54,279 bases of DNA from Streptococcus uberis. Lineage in GTDB: Bacteria > Bacillota > Bacilli > Lactobacillales > Streptococcaceae. Position 1 is the stretch's first letter. Every line of letters begins with the position of its first letter. This document shows positions 28,991 to 36,921 of this stretch, piece after piece. The stretch lies in NCBI RefSeq assembly GCF_000785785.1, contig NZ_JRQN01000014.1, forward strand, positions 1 to 54,279, given 5' to 3'. The notes under the pieces were generated by a model, which searched no databases, was not told the DNA's origin, and saw only the letters and a list, made by a program, of their open reading frames with translations. Position numbers and translations under genes: made by a program.

Positions 28991-29571
28991 TATTTTCTAC
29001 CTCTCTTAATCAACCAGTTAATTGCCCTTGCGCTAGCTTGAATGATTTCTTTTATTGCATCAAATCCTAGCATAATTGATAGAATAGATCCACCGATCAT
29101 GGCTAGGCCGATTCCAAAACTTAGAAGTGTACTTGACAAAGATGTTGACAGATATGAAAAGCTATCCATAATCATGAACATACCATTAATAAGGAAAGTT
29201 AACCCTAATGCAATTAAGGTAAAGATGAGTGCTGCAACTAATAGAATAGCTGCAAAAATTAAAGCTAAGATAGTCATAGCTATTGGGAAGGCAAGTGGAG
29301 CTGCTAATAGTGCTAATATTGTTATCCAAATAATTGTAACTGTTGACTTAGGTGTTTTGTTCCGATGATCAATTTTTTCGTCTAATAACTTTGATAATAT
29401 TTCACTAGCTGCTTCTTTCGGAGAACCTAGTTCCTCTATAACTTGGCTTTCATTCTCTGGACCAGCCTCTTCAAAATATTCTGTGTAATAGTCCATTGTT
29501 TCCTCATAATCACTTTGAGGTAGCTTTTTGAGGTGTTTACTTAATTGATTGAGATAGTCAGTCTTTGTCAT
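28990..29571 (-). CDS. DUF1700 / HAAS-domain membrane protein
   Basis: A 193-residue protein with the HAAS signalling domain at the N terminus (TKTDYLNQLSKHLKKLPQSDYEETMDYYTEYFEEAG, residues about 2-37; GSPKEAASEIL near 65) followed by several membrane helices (from about residue 75). HAAS proteins are typically encoded with PadR regulators and are thought to pass membrane signals. It overlaps the padR gene by 14 bases. Confidence 0.85.
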   Translation of the reverse strand: MTKTDYLNQLSKHLKKLPQSDYEETMDYYTEYFEEAGPENESQVIEELGSPKEAASEILSKLLDEKIDHRNKTPKSTVTIIWITILALLAAPLAFPIAMTILALIFAAILLVAALIFTLIALGLTFLINGMFMIMDSFSYLSTSLSSTLLSFGIGLAMIGGSILSIMLGFDAIKEIIQASARAINWLIKRGRK

Positions 29572-29884
29572 GTCTTAATCTCCCTTGGATAATAGCTGCA
29601 ATACTGTCTGTGTATGTTTGCCATTCCTGATTTAGATAGTCGAATTGTTTTTTGCCCTCTTCTGTGATGGCATAGTATTTACGGTTTCTGCCTTGATGTT
29701 CTTGACTATAAGTTGTTAGATAGTTTTCTTTTTCCATTTTTTTTAAGATTGGATAAAGAGTAGATTCTTTAATATTTGCAATTAACTTAATGGTTTGGCT
29801 AATTTCATAACCATAAGAATCTTCCTTATTAACAATAGCTATAATCAAATACTCAATCAAGGTTGCTGATGTTGGAAAATACAT
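29558..29884 (-). CDS. PadR-family transcriptional regulator
   Basis: A 108-residue PadR protein: winged helix with YLIIAIVNKEDSYGYEISQTIKLIANIKESTLYPILKKMEKENYLTTY and a short dimerising helix at the C terminus. I start it at the ATG at 29882-29884, where AAGGAGG lies five bases upstream. It leads the envelope operon and likely represses it through the paired palindromes upstream; PadR regulators respond to small molecules or membrane stress. Confidence 0.9.
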   Translation of the reverse strand: MYFPTSATLIEYLIIAIVNKEDSYGYEISQTIKLIANIKESTLYPILKKMEKENYLTTYSQEHQGRNRKYYAITEEGKKQFDYLNQEWQTYTDSIAAIIQGRLRHDKD

Positions 29885-29915
29885 AGAAGCCTCCTTATTC
29901 GCCACATATTTAAAT

Positions 29916-29942
29916 TTTATATATAAATGTTTTATATATAAA
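29916..29942. promoter_or_regulatory. Paired palindromes upstream of padR
   Basis: Two exact copies of the self-complementary 12-mer TTTATATATAAA (29916-29927 and 29931-29942) are separated by three bases, 32 bases before the padR start. They are a good candidate PadR operator. Confidence 0.6.
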
Positions 29943-30048
29943 GTATAAGGCTGAAGAAAAATTTTGTCAACACTAATATGTAAAAATTTTATATATTTTT
30001 ATTTTTGTTTTTACGATTGCCAAAAAGTGTATAAAGGTGTATGCTAAA

Positions 30049-30070
30049 CATATAAAAATATTTTGATATG
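30049..30070. promoter_or_regulatory. Candidate ArsR operator
   Basis: A 22-base palindrome with CATAT at the left end, ATATG at the right and an AAATATTT centre matches its own complement at 20 of 22 positions. It ends 11 bases before the arsR-type start codon, the usual place and type of ArsR/SmtB operator. Confidence 0.65.
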
Positions 30071-30081
30071 AGAGGTCGCGT

Positions 30082-30402
30082 ATGTCTGATATTACATCTG
30101 ATGTCATGCTTTTCAAAGCATTAAGCGATATAAATAGATTAAGGATATTAACGTATTTACAGCAGGGTCAAATTTGTGCCTGTGAGCTATCAGAAAAACT
30201 TTCTATTGCGCAGACGGCTTTGTCCTATCATATGCGAATACTTTGTCAATCTGGACTTGTTGACAGTAAACAAGTTGGTAAGAGGAAGCACTATCAACTC
30301 AGTAAAAAAGCTCACAGAACATTATTGACACTAGTTGGCAATTATCTTGCTTGTCAAGATGAGCAGTTTATTTGTCACTGTAAAAGAGTAACAGATGACT
30401 AA
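30082..30402 (+). CDS. ArsR/SmtB-family metalloregulator
   Basis: A 106-residue winged-helix repressor. The DNA-recognition segment is LSIAQTALSYHMRILCQSGLV; the preceding GQICACEL carries the two-cysteine CxC site of arsenic-sensing (alpha-3) ArsR proteins, and additional cysteines near the C terminus (ACQDEQFICHC) could form a further metal site. Likely represses itself and the thioredoxin-like gene until thiol-binding metal(loid)s appear. Metal inferred, not shown. Confidence 0.88.
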   Translation: MSDITSDVMLFKALSDINRLRILTYLQQGQICACELSEKLSIAQTALSYHMRILCQSGLVDSKQVGKRKHYQLSKKAHRTLLTLVGNYLACQDEQFICHCKRVTDD

Positions 30403-30453
30403 TATTGGTTATTTAATATATTACAAAGATTAATTTTTTAAAGGGGAAAAATC

Positions 30454-30789
30454 ATGGGATTATTTAGTAATAAGGAAGAAAAAGAATGTAAATGCGGGAA
30501 TTGCAAATGTGGCAAAGCTTCTCAAGGTAACATTCTTGAAGTGTCTGACCATACTTTTAAAATTCTAGGTTCTGGTTGTAAGAAGTGTATGACTTTAGAG
30601 CAAAACGTTTTACAGGCTTGTAAAGAAATGAATAAACTTGTCAATATCAAGCATGTTACAGATTTTAGTGACATTGCAGCTTATGGTGTTATGCAAACAC
30701 CAGCACTTGTTTTTGATGAAGATGTTGTTTCTTATGGTAAAGTTCTTACAGTTGAAGAAGTTAAAGAAATTATTCTGGAAAACTTTTAA
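30454..30789 (+). CDS. Thioredoxin-fold protein with Cys-rich N terminus
   Basis: A 111-residue protein of the redox-active disulfide protein 2/thioredoxin_3 type: active-site GSGCKKCMTLE (residues about 42-52) and cis-Pro region VMQTPALVFD. The first 20 residues are a metal-binding-like stretch, KECKCGNCKCGK. In other Firmicutes this pair is usually linked to a DUF318/YraQ-type permease, which is absent here. Fifty-one bases separate it from the ArsR gene, so a common transcript is likely. Confidence 0.82.
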   Translation: MGLFSNKEEKECKCGNCKCGKASQGNILEVSDHTFKILGSGCKKCMTLEQNVLQACKEMNKLVNIKHVTDFSDIAAYGVMQTPALVFDEDVVSYGKVLTVEEVKEIILENF

Positions 30790-30913
30790 TTTTTCGAGTT
30801 TCTTTACAGTTATGTAAAGCAGCTTTTTTGATATGGTGAAAATAGGGTCATGTCAAAGACCTTTGATAGAAAAAATTTTCCTTGAATTGTATGCTAAAGG
30901 AAAGGAGGTACTT

Positions 30914-31498
30914 ATGGAACTTGGGAAACAAGTCGCAAGTCGTCGTAAGCAACTAGGCTTAACACAAGAACAAGTGGCAGATAAAATTTTCGTCAGTCGA
31001 CAAAGCATTTCAAACTGGGAAACCAATAAAACCTATCCAGATATCCAAAGTCTGTTACTGCTGAGTCAACTCTTTCATGTGTCACTTGAAGAATTAATTC
31101 AAGGAGACCTTGCAGAAATGAAGAATGAAGTTAGTAAAACAGAAATCGGACATTATAAGAAAGACAGTCTTATCTTTACAATCTTACTGATTGGTTTACC
31201 AATGATTACCTACCCATTAGTGTATTTTTTCGACTGGTACGGCATAGCGATACTTGCTATTCTATCGATTGTTGCTATGATTTATGCTGATCGTGTTGAA
31301 AAATTTAAAAAAGCCAATCACCTTAGAACTTATAAGGAACTCGTTGCTTTTGATCAAGGAATTCCCTTAAGCCAGATCGAAAAAGCTGAGGAGAATGCTA
31401 AGTATCCTTATCAGACACCAGTGATTGTTCTTGGCTTTGCTTTGTTTTCTGGGGTGATGGTTATTATCACGGTGGTCATTATTAATTGGCTATTTTAA
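30914..31498 (+). CDS. XRE-family regulator with membrane tail
   Basis: A 194-residue protein: HTH_3 domain in residues 1-60 (LGKQVASRRKQLGLTQEQVADKIFVSRQSISNWETNKTYPDI), then a charged linker and three hydrophobic segments (about 78-112 and 170-193). I start at the ATG at 30914, which follows AAAGGAGG, not the in-frame codon at 30833. A membrane-anchored one-component regulator is inferred. Similar in layout to the protein at 33658. Confidence 0.85.
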   Translation: MELGKQVASRRKQLGLTQEQVADKIFVSRQSISNWETNKTYPDIQSLLLLSQLFHVSLEELIQGDLAEMKNEVSKTEIGHYKKDSLIFTILLIGLPMITYPLVYFFDWYGIAILAILSIVAMIYADRVEKFKKANHLRTYKELVAFDQGIPLSQIEKAEENAKYPYQTPVIVLGFALFSGVMVIITVVIINWLF

Positions 31499-31527
31499 AA
31501 GAGTTGGGATTTTCCCAACTCTTTTTG
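31497..31527 (+). terminator. Terminator after the XRE regulator
   Basis: AAAAGAGTTGGGA (31497-31509) pairs with TCCCAACTCTTTT (31513-31525), loop TTT. Confidence 0.92.
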
Positions 31528-31545
31528 TAACGCATGAATTCTTAC

Positions 31546-32387
31546 TTACTTGTACTTGTCTTCCAGTTGACTCATCCATAGTCCGAGCCAGATTCCTAGT
31601 CCGAATAATAGCAGAGCCATTCCCCAAGTCGCTAGCCCAGCTCCCGCGTAAGAGATGGCCTCGCTGCTACCTGTGTTTGGAATGAGAATTAAGAGTGTAC
31701 TGGATAAAACGATCCCAATGATAAAATGATAGACTCTAGAATGGTAGTTTTGAATGGCATAATCCATTGCTTTTGAAAAGGCTACCATGCAATCAGTCCT
31801 CCAAGGGCAATTGGGAAAAAGGTGCCCAGTAGATCCAATGACTTGAAACCATGGAGCATTGGTGAGTAGATGCCTAGGATAAGGAGCAGATTAGATGGGC
31901 TAAGTCCAGGGACCAAGACACCTAAAGCAATTAATATGCCAGCTATCATAAATGTCAAGAAGTTAACAGGTAAGGTGCCAACTAAATTATCTAAGAAATA
32001 GAGCAAGAGACCGGAAATGACAAAGGTTCCTATGAACCAAATGACATCGACAGAATCTCTTTTTGATTTTTTTGTGGATTCTGTTAAAAGACTAGGGATA
32101 GTCCCAATAATGGCTCCCGCAAATCCCCAAAGTACTGGAACTTGGAAATGTTTGAGTAGAAACTCAACGGGGAAAGAAAAGAGGGCAATCCCGATGATGC
32201 CACCAATCCCAACTGGAAGAAAGTAGAGCAAGTTTTGCATAAAGTTATCTCTGATATGTGCCAAAAAGTTAATTAGCCTTTCATAGATCCCTAAAATAGC
32301 AGCGAGAACGCCACCTGAAACACCTGGTAAAATAAAGCCTAAGGCAATAATCATTCCCTTGATTACTCTTCCTACAATTGAACCCAT
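31546..32387 (-). pseudogene. DUF368 membrane protein split by a frameshift
   Basis: The N-terminal ~200 residues (GFILPGVSGGVLAAILGIYERLI, a second PGLSPSNLLLILGIY repeat half) end at a TAG at 31782-31784, and a second frame beginning ATGGTAGCC at 31788 supplies the C-terminal 80 residues (FSKAMDYAI…). One base is missing near 31785-31790; restoring it gives 280 residues, the normal DUF368 length. DUF368 proteins (PopT/UptA families) move undecaprenyl phosphate across the membrane. The ATGGTAG overlap could allow re-initiation, so two-part translation is possible. Start ATG at 32385-32387 follows GGAGG. Confidence 0.82.
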
Positions 32388-32629
32388 ACAATCCTCCAAA
32401 AAAATAATACATTAATTGTATCATAAAAAGATAGATAGTTCATTTAAAGCACTGGCTAAAAGATATTGTGAGATGAAATAATTGAGACAATAACTTACGA
32501 TTAATTTATTGCATTTAAAAAATAATAATAAGGATATATAATGACTTCCTTAGATGATATCAGGTTGATTGTCATATGAACAATAACTGAGAGAAAAAGT
32601 GACTTTGTGATTTTAAAAAGTATAGATAA

Positions 32630-33120
32630 TCAGAGTCCAAAATCAAAATAAACTTCATAAATTTGCCAATTAAACTTACCATTAATTTGGTGAACATAAG
32701 CAAATAACATGCTTGACAGTAATACGTCTAAATAATATTTAGAATTTTCAAAAATGGATGTCATTAATACCCCTCTAAATATCAGTTCTTCGTATATAGG
32801 CCCTAAACAAGTCGTCTGTAGTAATACCAAATATAGAGCACTAGGTTATTCTCAATCATGGTAAAAGAACTATTTCCACTCCTTGGTTGTTTTTGATAAA
32901 AACCGGAATTTTCTATATAATTTTGCCATAAAAATAGAAGCCCTACCATAATAATGGTGATTAATAGGTCTTTTAGTTTAATCTTTTTAAGACTTAAAAT
33001 ATAACTTTTTTTCATTTGATGGAGGCAAAAGATTCCTAGTCCAATTTCACATATTACTAATAAATTCATCAGAACAAGTCCAACAAAATCAATATCAGAG
33101 AAAATTTTATTTTCCTCCAA
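32630..33120 (-). pseudogene. CPBP-family intramembrane protease, broken
   Basis: The N-terminal part has three membrane helices; the frame then breaks near 32828-32836. A second frame continues with the CPBP motif 1 EELIFRG (two glutamates plus arginine) and motif 2 FAYVH, and stops at 32630 without the normal last helices. One indel plus a C-terminal truncation are thus visible. Intact CPBP (Abi) proteases give immunity to self-made bacteriocins or process membrane proteins. The 242 bases to its left (32388-32629) hold no gene I can support. Confidence 0.75.
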
Positions 33121-33201
33121 TAATTGATTCTAAAGAATCTAAAGAGAGAACTGTATAGTTATGAAATTTTTGTATTTCCATTGAAATTTCTCCAAAAAAT
33201 A

Positions 33202-33218
33202 TTGTGACGCGCTCACAA
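33202..33218. promoter_or_regulatory. Inverted repeat TTGTGA-N5-TCACAA
   Basis: TTGTGA (33202-33207) and TCACAA (33213-33218) flank CGCGC, a Crp/Fnr-like or GntR-like operator shape, between the broken CPBP gene and the small membrane protein gene. Binding protein unknown. Confidence 0.45.
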
Positions 33219-33309
33219 GTACACATAAAGGAAAATTTATCTGAATTATTGAAAATTCTCAAATGGTCGAAATAGGTTCTGAATGGTCAAAATATTGTCT
33301 TTATTATAA

Positions 33310-33337
33310 CGTTGCGCCATTTTCGTCTTGCGTTGCG
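33310..33337 (+). promoter_or_regulatory. CGTTGCG direct repeats, 21 bases apart
   Basis: CGTTGCG occurs at 33310-33316 and 33331-33337, exactly two helical turns apart and about 60 bases before the next start codon. This spacing suits a dimer bound on one DNA face, as with LytTR-type regulators. Confidence 0.5.
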
Positions 33338-33396
33338 TGATTTTTTGATATTTCTAACCTATACTTGCCATAGAAATATAAAGGAGGTTGTAGATT

Positions 33397-33642
33397 ATGC
33401 TACAATTTATTAAAAGAAACAATAAAAGTCTTATTTGGATATTCTTATTTGGCCTTGCAGGGCTCGTGATTCCTCCACTCTTTCACTTTTTAGTTAAATT
33501 GATAAATGCCTACCCAAGATTGAGTCGATTAATCATTATTGGAATTATTTTAGCTATCATGATTTACAGGCCACATCACATTATTATTGATCTTATACTC
33601 CTTGTATCGGTTACATATGATTTAGTAACAATAAAAAAATAA
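33397..33642 (+). CDS. Small membrane protein of unknown function
   Basis: I do not recognise this 81-residue protein. It has two or three hydrophobic segments (about residues 12-34, 44-57 and 62-75) and a basic N terminus (MLQFIKRNNKS). The ATG follows AAAGGAGG seven to eight bases upstream, a strong site, which supports a real gene. It is 15 bases upstream of an XRE regulator with a hydrophobic tail, so the two probably form an operon in which the small protein could be the regulator's membrane partner; that is inference. Confidence 0.7.
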   Translation: MLQFIKRNNKSLIWIFLFGLAGLVIPPLFHFLVKLINAYPRLSRLIIIGIILAIMIYRPHHIIIDLILLVSVTYDLVTIKK

Positions 33643-33657
33643 AGTATTGAGGAAATT

Positions 33658-34131
33658 ATGGACATTTCACAAGTTATCAAAGAAGGCCGCAAAAAACAAG
33701 GGCTAACTCAACAAGACCTAGCAGATAAGATTTATGTCGCCAGACAAACCATCTCAAAATGGGAATTAGGGAAAAGTATCCCTGATCAGGTCTCTTTAAA
33801 ACTGCTTTACAAAGAACTTGATATTGAACCAGAAATACAAAAGAGCATCACAGAAAAACTGTTTGGTCAGCAACAATTTCTTTTACTAGCTCTGATTCAC
33901 ATTTTCTCACCTCTTGTTCTCCTCATTCGTTATTGTTTCTTTAAACTTAACCAAGTGGAAGATACGCGTCTAGCGTTATTAATGAGGTGTATTCTGACAT
34001 TTCTTATGGCTCTTTACCTTAAGTCTCTTAAGGATTTGCTTTTTTATATTGCATGCGCAGCACTATTTGTCGCCTACTTTAGCTACCGCCTCTATCACTT
34101 AGGTCTTGAGAAAGAAAGCAAAGATGAATAG
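33658..34131 (+). CDS. XRE-family regulator with hydrophobic C-terminal region
   Basis: A 157-residue protein: HTH_3 domain in residues 1-60 (ISQVIKEGRKKQGLTQQDLADKIYVARQTISKWELGKSIPD), then two or three hydrophobic segments (about 72-90, 105-118 and 123-143). The same domain order as the regulator at 30914, suggesting related membrane-linked regulators. It follows the small membrane gene by 15 bases and ends at a terminator. Confidence 0.85.
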   Translation: MDISQVIKEGRKKQGLTQQDLADKIYVARQTISKWELGKSIPDQVSLKLLYKELDIEPEIQKSITEKLFGQQQFLLLALIHIFSPLVLLIRYCFFKLNQVEDTRLALLMRCILTFLMALYLKSLKDLLFYIACAALFVAYFSYRLYHLGLEKESKDE

Positions 34132-34154
34132 CATGTATTGAAGTTGACAGTCAA

Positions 34155-34180
34155 AAAAGAGACCAGTTCTGGTCTCTTTT
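34155..34180. terminator. Bidirectional terminator between XRE and NUDIX genes
   Basis: AAAAGAGACCAG (34155-34166) pairs with CTGGTCTCTTTT (34169-34180) around TT. Confidence 0.92.
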
Positions 34181-34181
34181 G

Positions 34182-34670
34182 CTAGTTTTGAGCAAGATAG
34201 GCGGTTAAAAACTTTTCAGCAAGGCTATTTGGGAAAATATTAGCCTTAGCTTCTTCAGGGCTGTACCAGTAATAATCGTCTATTTCATGATTAGGTGAGA
34301 AGTCGCTGTCATCTTCAACAAAGGCTGTAAAGTTACACATGAGGGTGTTTGAGGGTTGGAAGAACTGGGTCTGGTTGAATTGGATAGTGCTAGCAGTTAA
34401 GCCAGTTTCCTCTCTCAATTCTCTAAGGACCGTATCTTCAACACGTTCACCATGGTTGACATAGCCGGCAACTAGAATTTTTTTTGCTCGGCCATACTGT
34501 TGAATCAGTAAAATCTTTCCATTGGTTTTATTGATGGTAATGATGCTAACAGCAACGTTATAGAGAGGAAAACGGAAGCTTTCACAAGGTTGACAAAAAG
34601 GTGCCATACCTTCATATTCAAGTTCCTTTTCAATCAATTCCTGTCCACATTCCTGACAAAATTTATTCAC
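34182..34670 (-). CDS. Zinc-ribbon NUDIX hydrolase (NudC-like)
   Basis: A 162-residue protein: an N-terminal zinc ribbon with CQECG and CQPCE (residues 5-30), then a NUDIX domain with the complete box GYVNHGERVEDTVLRELREETGL (about 68-90) and the downstream FFQPSNTLM segment, which resembles the SQPWPFPxSxM motif of NADH pyrophosphatases (NudC). It lacks the large N-terminal domain of full-length NudC. A role in hydrolysing NAD(H)-type dinucleotides is inferred. Transcribed alone toward the shared terminator. Confidence 0.86.
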   Translation of the reverse strand: MNKFCQECGQELIEKELEYEGMAPFCQPCESFRFPLYNVAVSIITINKTNGKILLIQQYGRAKKILVAGYVNHGERVEDTVLRELREETGLTASTIQFNQTQFFQPSNTLMCNFTAFVEDDSDFSPNHEIDDYYWYSPEEAKANIFPNSLAEKFLTAYLAQN

Positions 34671-34736
34671 AAGAGTACCTCTTAACTATTTTAAAATGTA
34701 TCATACTATTAGATTATAACACATTACTAATGCCAC

Positions 34737-35348
34737 TTAGTCCTTGATATAAGGTGTTAGAGTTAGTAAAGCTGAGTAGGCACTAATACTTAGTAAGAGT
34801 GAAGCTAAAATATCAGTTGGGAAATGATCTCGAAGATAGAGCCTAGATAATATAACTAAAAGTGCAAAAATGGCCGTTAAAGAGAGTATGAGTAGTGATG
34901 TTAGAGACTTGATATCTTTTTTTAATAAGTAAAGTAATAAGAAAAAGAGAAGAAGAATACACAAAGTATGACCACTTGGAAAACTATAACCTGTATCAGC
35001 CAGTAATTGATGATTAGGTCTTTGTCTTGAAAAAAGATATTTTAAGCCTACTCCTAGTGCACTCGTACCTAAATAGTACGTCATTAAAAGAATTGTTTTT
35101 TTAAGACTGAATGGTCTTATTAATAAAATAATGGCTAGAGCTAATATGGTTACAATAGCTGGGCTACTAATGATTGTGATTAGTTTAAAAAAGCTAGTTG
35201 CACTAGTAGAATCAAAGCGACTTAACATACCTAATAGATGATAATCATCACCTTGAATAGTGTTTTTTTGAAAAACAAGTGCAAATGCTAAAGCTAAAAA
35301 AAGTAAAAAGCTTATTTCTAGACTATAAAATGACAGTTTATGTTTCAT
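34737..35348 (-). CDS. PAP2-family lipid phosphatase
   Basis: A 203-residue membrane phosphatase with all three PAP2 motifs: KYLFSRQRP (KX6RP, near residue 107), PSGHT (near 124) and SRLYLRDHFPTD (SRX5HX3D, near 168). Five or six helices. Candidates for the substrate are undecaprenyl pyrophosphate or phosphatidylglycerol phosphate. I use the ATG at 35346-35348, which has GTGAGG upstream, rather than the GTG at 35360. Confidence 0.9.
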   Translation of the reverse strand: MKHKLSFYSLEISFLLFLALAFALVFQKNTIQGDDYHLLGMLSRFDSTSATSFFKLITIISSPAIVTILALAIILLIRPFSLKKTILLMTYYLGTSALGVGLKYLFSRQRPNHQLLADTGYSFPSGHTLCILLLFFLLLYLLKKDIKSLTSLLILSLTAIFALLVILSRLYLRDHFPTDILASLLLSISAYSALLTLTPYIKD

Positions 35349-35427
35349 GGTATTCCTCACAATTGATTACTATATTGAATATGAAACACATTATGTCAGA
35401 GAAAACTGAAAGATTTATTAAATACAA

Positions 35428-35466
35428 AAGAAAACCTATGAAAATTAATTTTTCATAGGTTTTCTT
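35428..35466 (-). terminator. Terminator of rpmG
   Basis: A 17-bp perfect stem (AAGAAAACCTATGAAAA at 35428-35444 with its complement at 35450-35466); on the minus strand it is followed by TTGTATTT. Confidence 0.85.
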
Positions 35467-35474
35467 ATGTTCAA

Positions 35475-35624
35475 TTATTTAACTTCTGTAAAAGTTACGT
35501 GTTTACGTAATTTTGGTGAATATTTTTTCAATTGAAGACGGTCTGGAGTGTTACGTTTGTTTTTTGAAGTAAGGTACAAGCGTTCACCAGATTCTTTGTG
35601 TTCAAGTGTAATATTTACGCGCAT
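35475..35624 (-). CDS. rpmG: 50S ribosomal protein L33 (zinc-independent form)
   Basis: A 49-residue protein starting [20 protein letters not shown] and ending in KHVTFTEVK. The four zinc cysteines of the C+ form are replaced (HKES and SPKL positions), so this is the zinc-independent paralogue. Start ATG at 35622-35624 is preceded by GGGAGA. It lies 15 bases after rpmF in the same operon. Too short for most automated frame lists. Confidence 0.95.
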
Positions 35625-35639
35625 GGTATCTCCCTTCTA

Positions 35640-35822
35640 TTATTTAGCTTCGTTAGCTTTAGCGATTTTACGTCCTTTGTAGTATCCTTTAAGTGATACA
35701 CGGTGAGAACGTGAGTAATCTCCAGTAGTTTCGTCGAATTGTACAGATGGAGCTGTCAATTTGTAATGAGTACGACGTTTGTTCTTTTTAGCTTTAGACG
35801 TGTGACGTGCAGGAACTGCCAT
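35640..35822 (-). CDS. rpmF: 50S ribosomal protein L32 (zinc-independent form)
   Basis: A 60-residue protein with the conserved N terminus [21 protein letters not shown] and C-terminal [16 protein letters not shown]. The zinc-finger cysteines of Bacillus-type L32 are absent, as is normal in streptococci. The ATG at 35820-35822 has GGAGGAT upstream. Cotranscribed with rpmG. Confidence 0.96.
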
Positions 35823-36090
35823 TTTTTCTATCCTCCGATTAAATTATGTAGGGCTTATCATAGTAGTGATCGTCATATCTCTGAATATAAGAATGTTCAG
35901 GAGATTATTAGAGTTACTAGGGACCCATATTCATTTTTTAGTTACGTGATTTTCATCAACTTTAACATGATATCATATCTTTTTTGTAAAGTAAAGTTAC
36001 TTGACACTTTTTTTCTAAATTTAAGTAGGAATAGTTTGAAAAGACTTTTCGTCGTGGTATGATGAAGTATCAATTTATGGAGAATGACAA

Positions 36091-36783
36091 ATGAAACATA
36101 TTATTTCTAGGTTTGATGCCCTTAGTGATGCTATTATTGCCATTGTTATGACAATTTTGGTTTTGGAAATAAAAATTCCTGCAAGCATTCATCAATTACC
36201 AAATTTTGCTTATGCTGTGGGAACCTTTTTAATTTCATTTTTGATTGTCTTTAATTTTTGGTATCGACGGACTCAAGTCTTTAGTAATGTTGACAGTGTG
36301 GGCTTTTCATCTTTTATCCAAGATGTTATTGCGCATATGATGTTAGCACTATTTCCTCTGGCTACAAAAATGTTAGTGTCCTTTTCAGATAAGTGGGTTG
36401 CTATCTTATTTTTTGGCATCATTAATTTGCTAACAGGTCTCTTGCTAAATATCATGACTATTCGACTTACTACAGATAATTTAGAAGTTGCTATTTCAAA
36501 ACGACGTCAACAAGTTCATCTGTTTTACCAAAAACGCTTATATTTGTTTTCAGTTATGGATGTGCTTGTGATGCTTTTAGCTCTGGTATTCAACCAATTT
36601 GGGATATTTCTCTACTTAATTTCACCTTTAGTTGAGTTTTGGTTTAATTATAAGAGAGGTTTAGCCTTTGAAGCGGCGGTCAAATTGGGTTACAGTTTTG
36701 AAAATTACTTGTCAGGACATTTTGAACATGGAAAGCCGACTAGACAATTTGGAAATCTGCGAAAATTTGATCTTCGTGATTAG
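36091..36783 (+). CDS. TMEM175/DUF1211-family potassium channel-like protein
   Basis: A 230-residue membrane protein whose first helix carries the TMEM175 signature RFDALSDAIIAIVMTILVLEIKIP (RxxxFSD-type motif at residues 7-13). Bacterial members with a single repeat form tetrameric, weakly potassium-selective channels. Helices are predicted at about 10-30, 42-60, 82-100, 107-126 and 153-180; the soluble C terminus (about 50 residues) is unusual in being basic and is not recognised. ATG follows TGGAGAATG. Confidence 0.85.
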   Translation: MKHIISRFDALSDAIIAIVMTILVLEIKIPASIHQLPNFAYAVGTFLISFLIVFNFWYRRTQVFSNVDSVGFSSFIQDVIAHMMLALFPLATKMLVSFSDKWVAILFFGIINLLTGLLLNIMTIRLTTDNLEVAISKRRQQVHLFYQKRLYLFSVMDVLVMLLALVFNQFGIFLYLISPLVEFWFNYKRGLAFEAAVKLGYSFENYLSGHFEHGKPTRQFGNLRKFDLRD

Positions 36784-36921
36784 TGTTAGCATAGGTAAAT
36801 TGTGGTAAAATAATAATGATTAAATGTTAAAGAAAGGATAGAGTTAAGGGGGATGGCAAGGACAATGTTTTGCTATTCATAACAGTTGGTTATAGCTCGA
36901 AAACTCCAAGTATCTTATCAA

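Noticed and set aside
35739..36062. 107-codon plus-strand frame over rpmF and its upstream
   Set aside because: Antisense to L32 and the composition is not protein-like.
36784..36921. T-box leader before hisS
   Set aside because: No TGGTACCGCG-like element and no terminator hairpin, unlike trpS.
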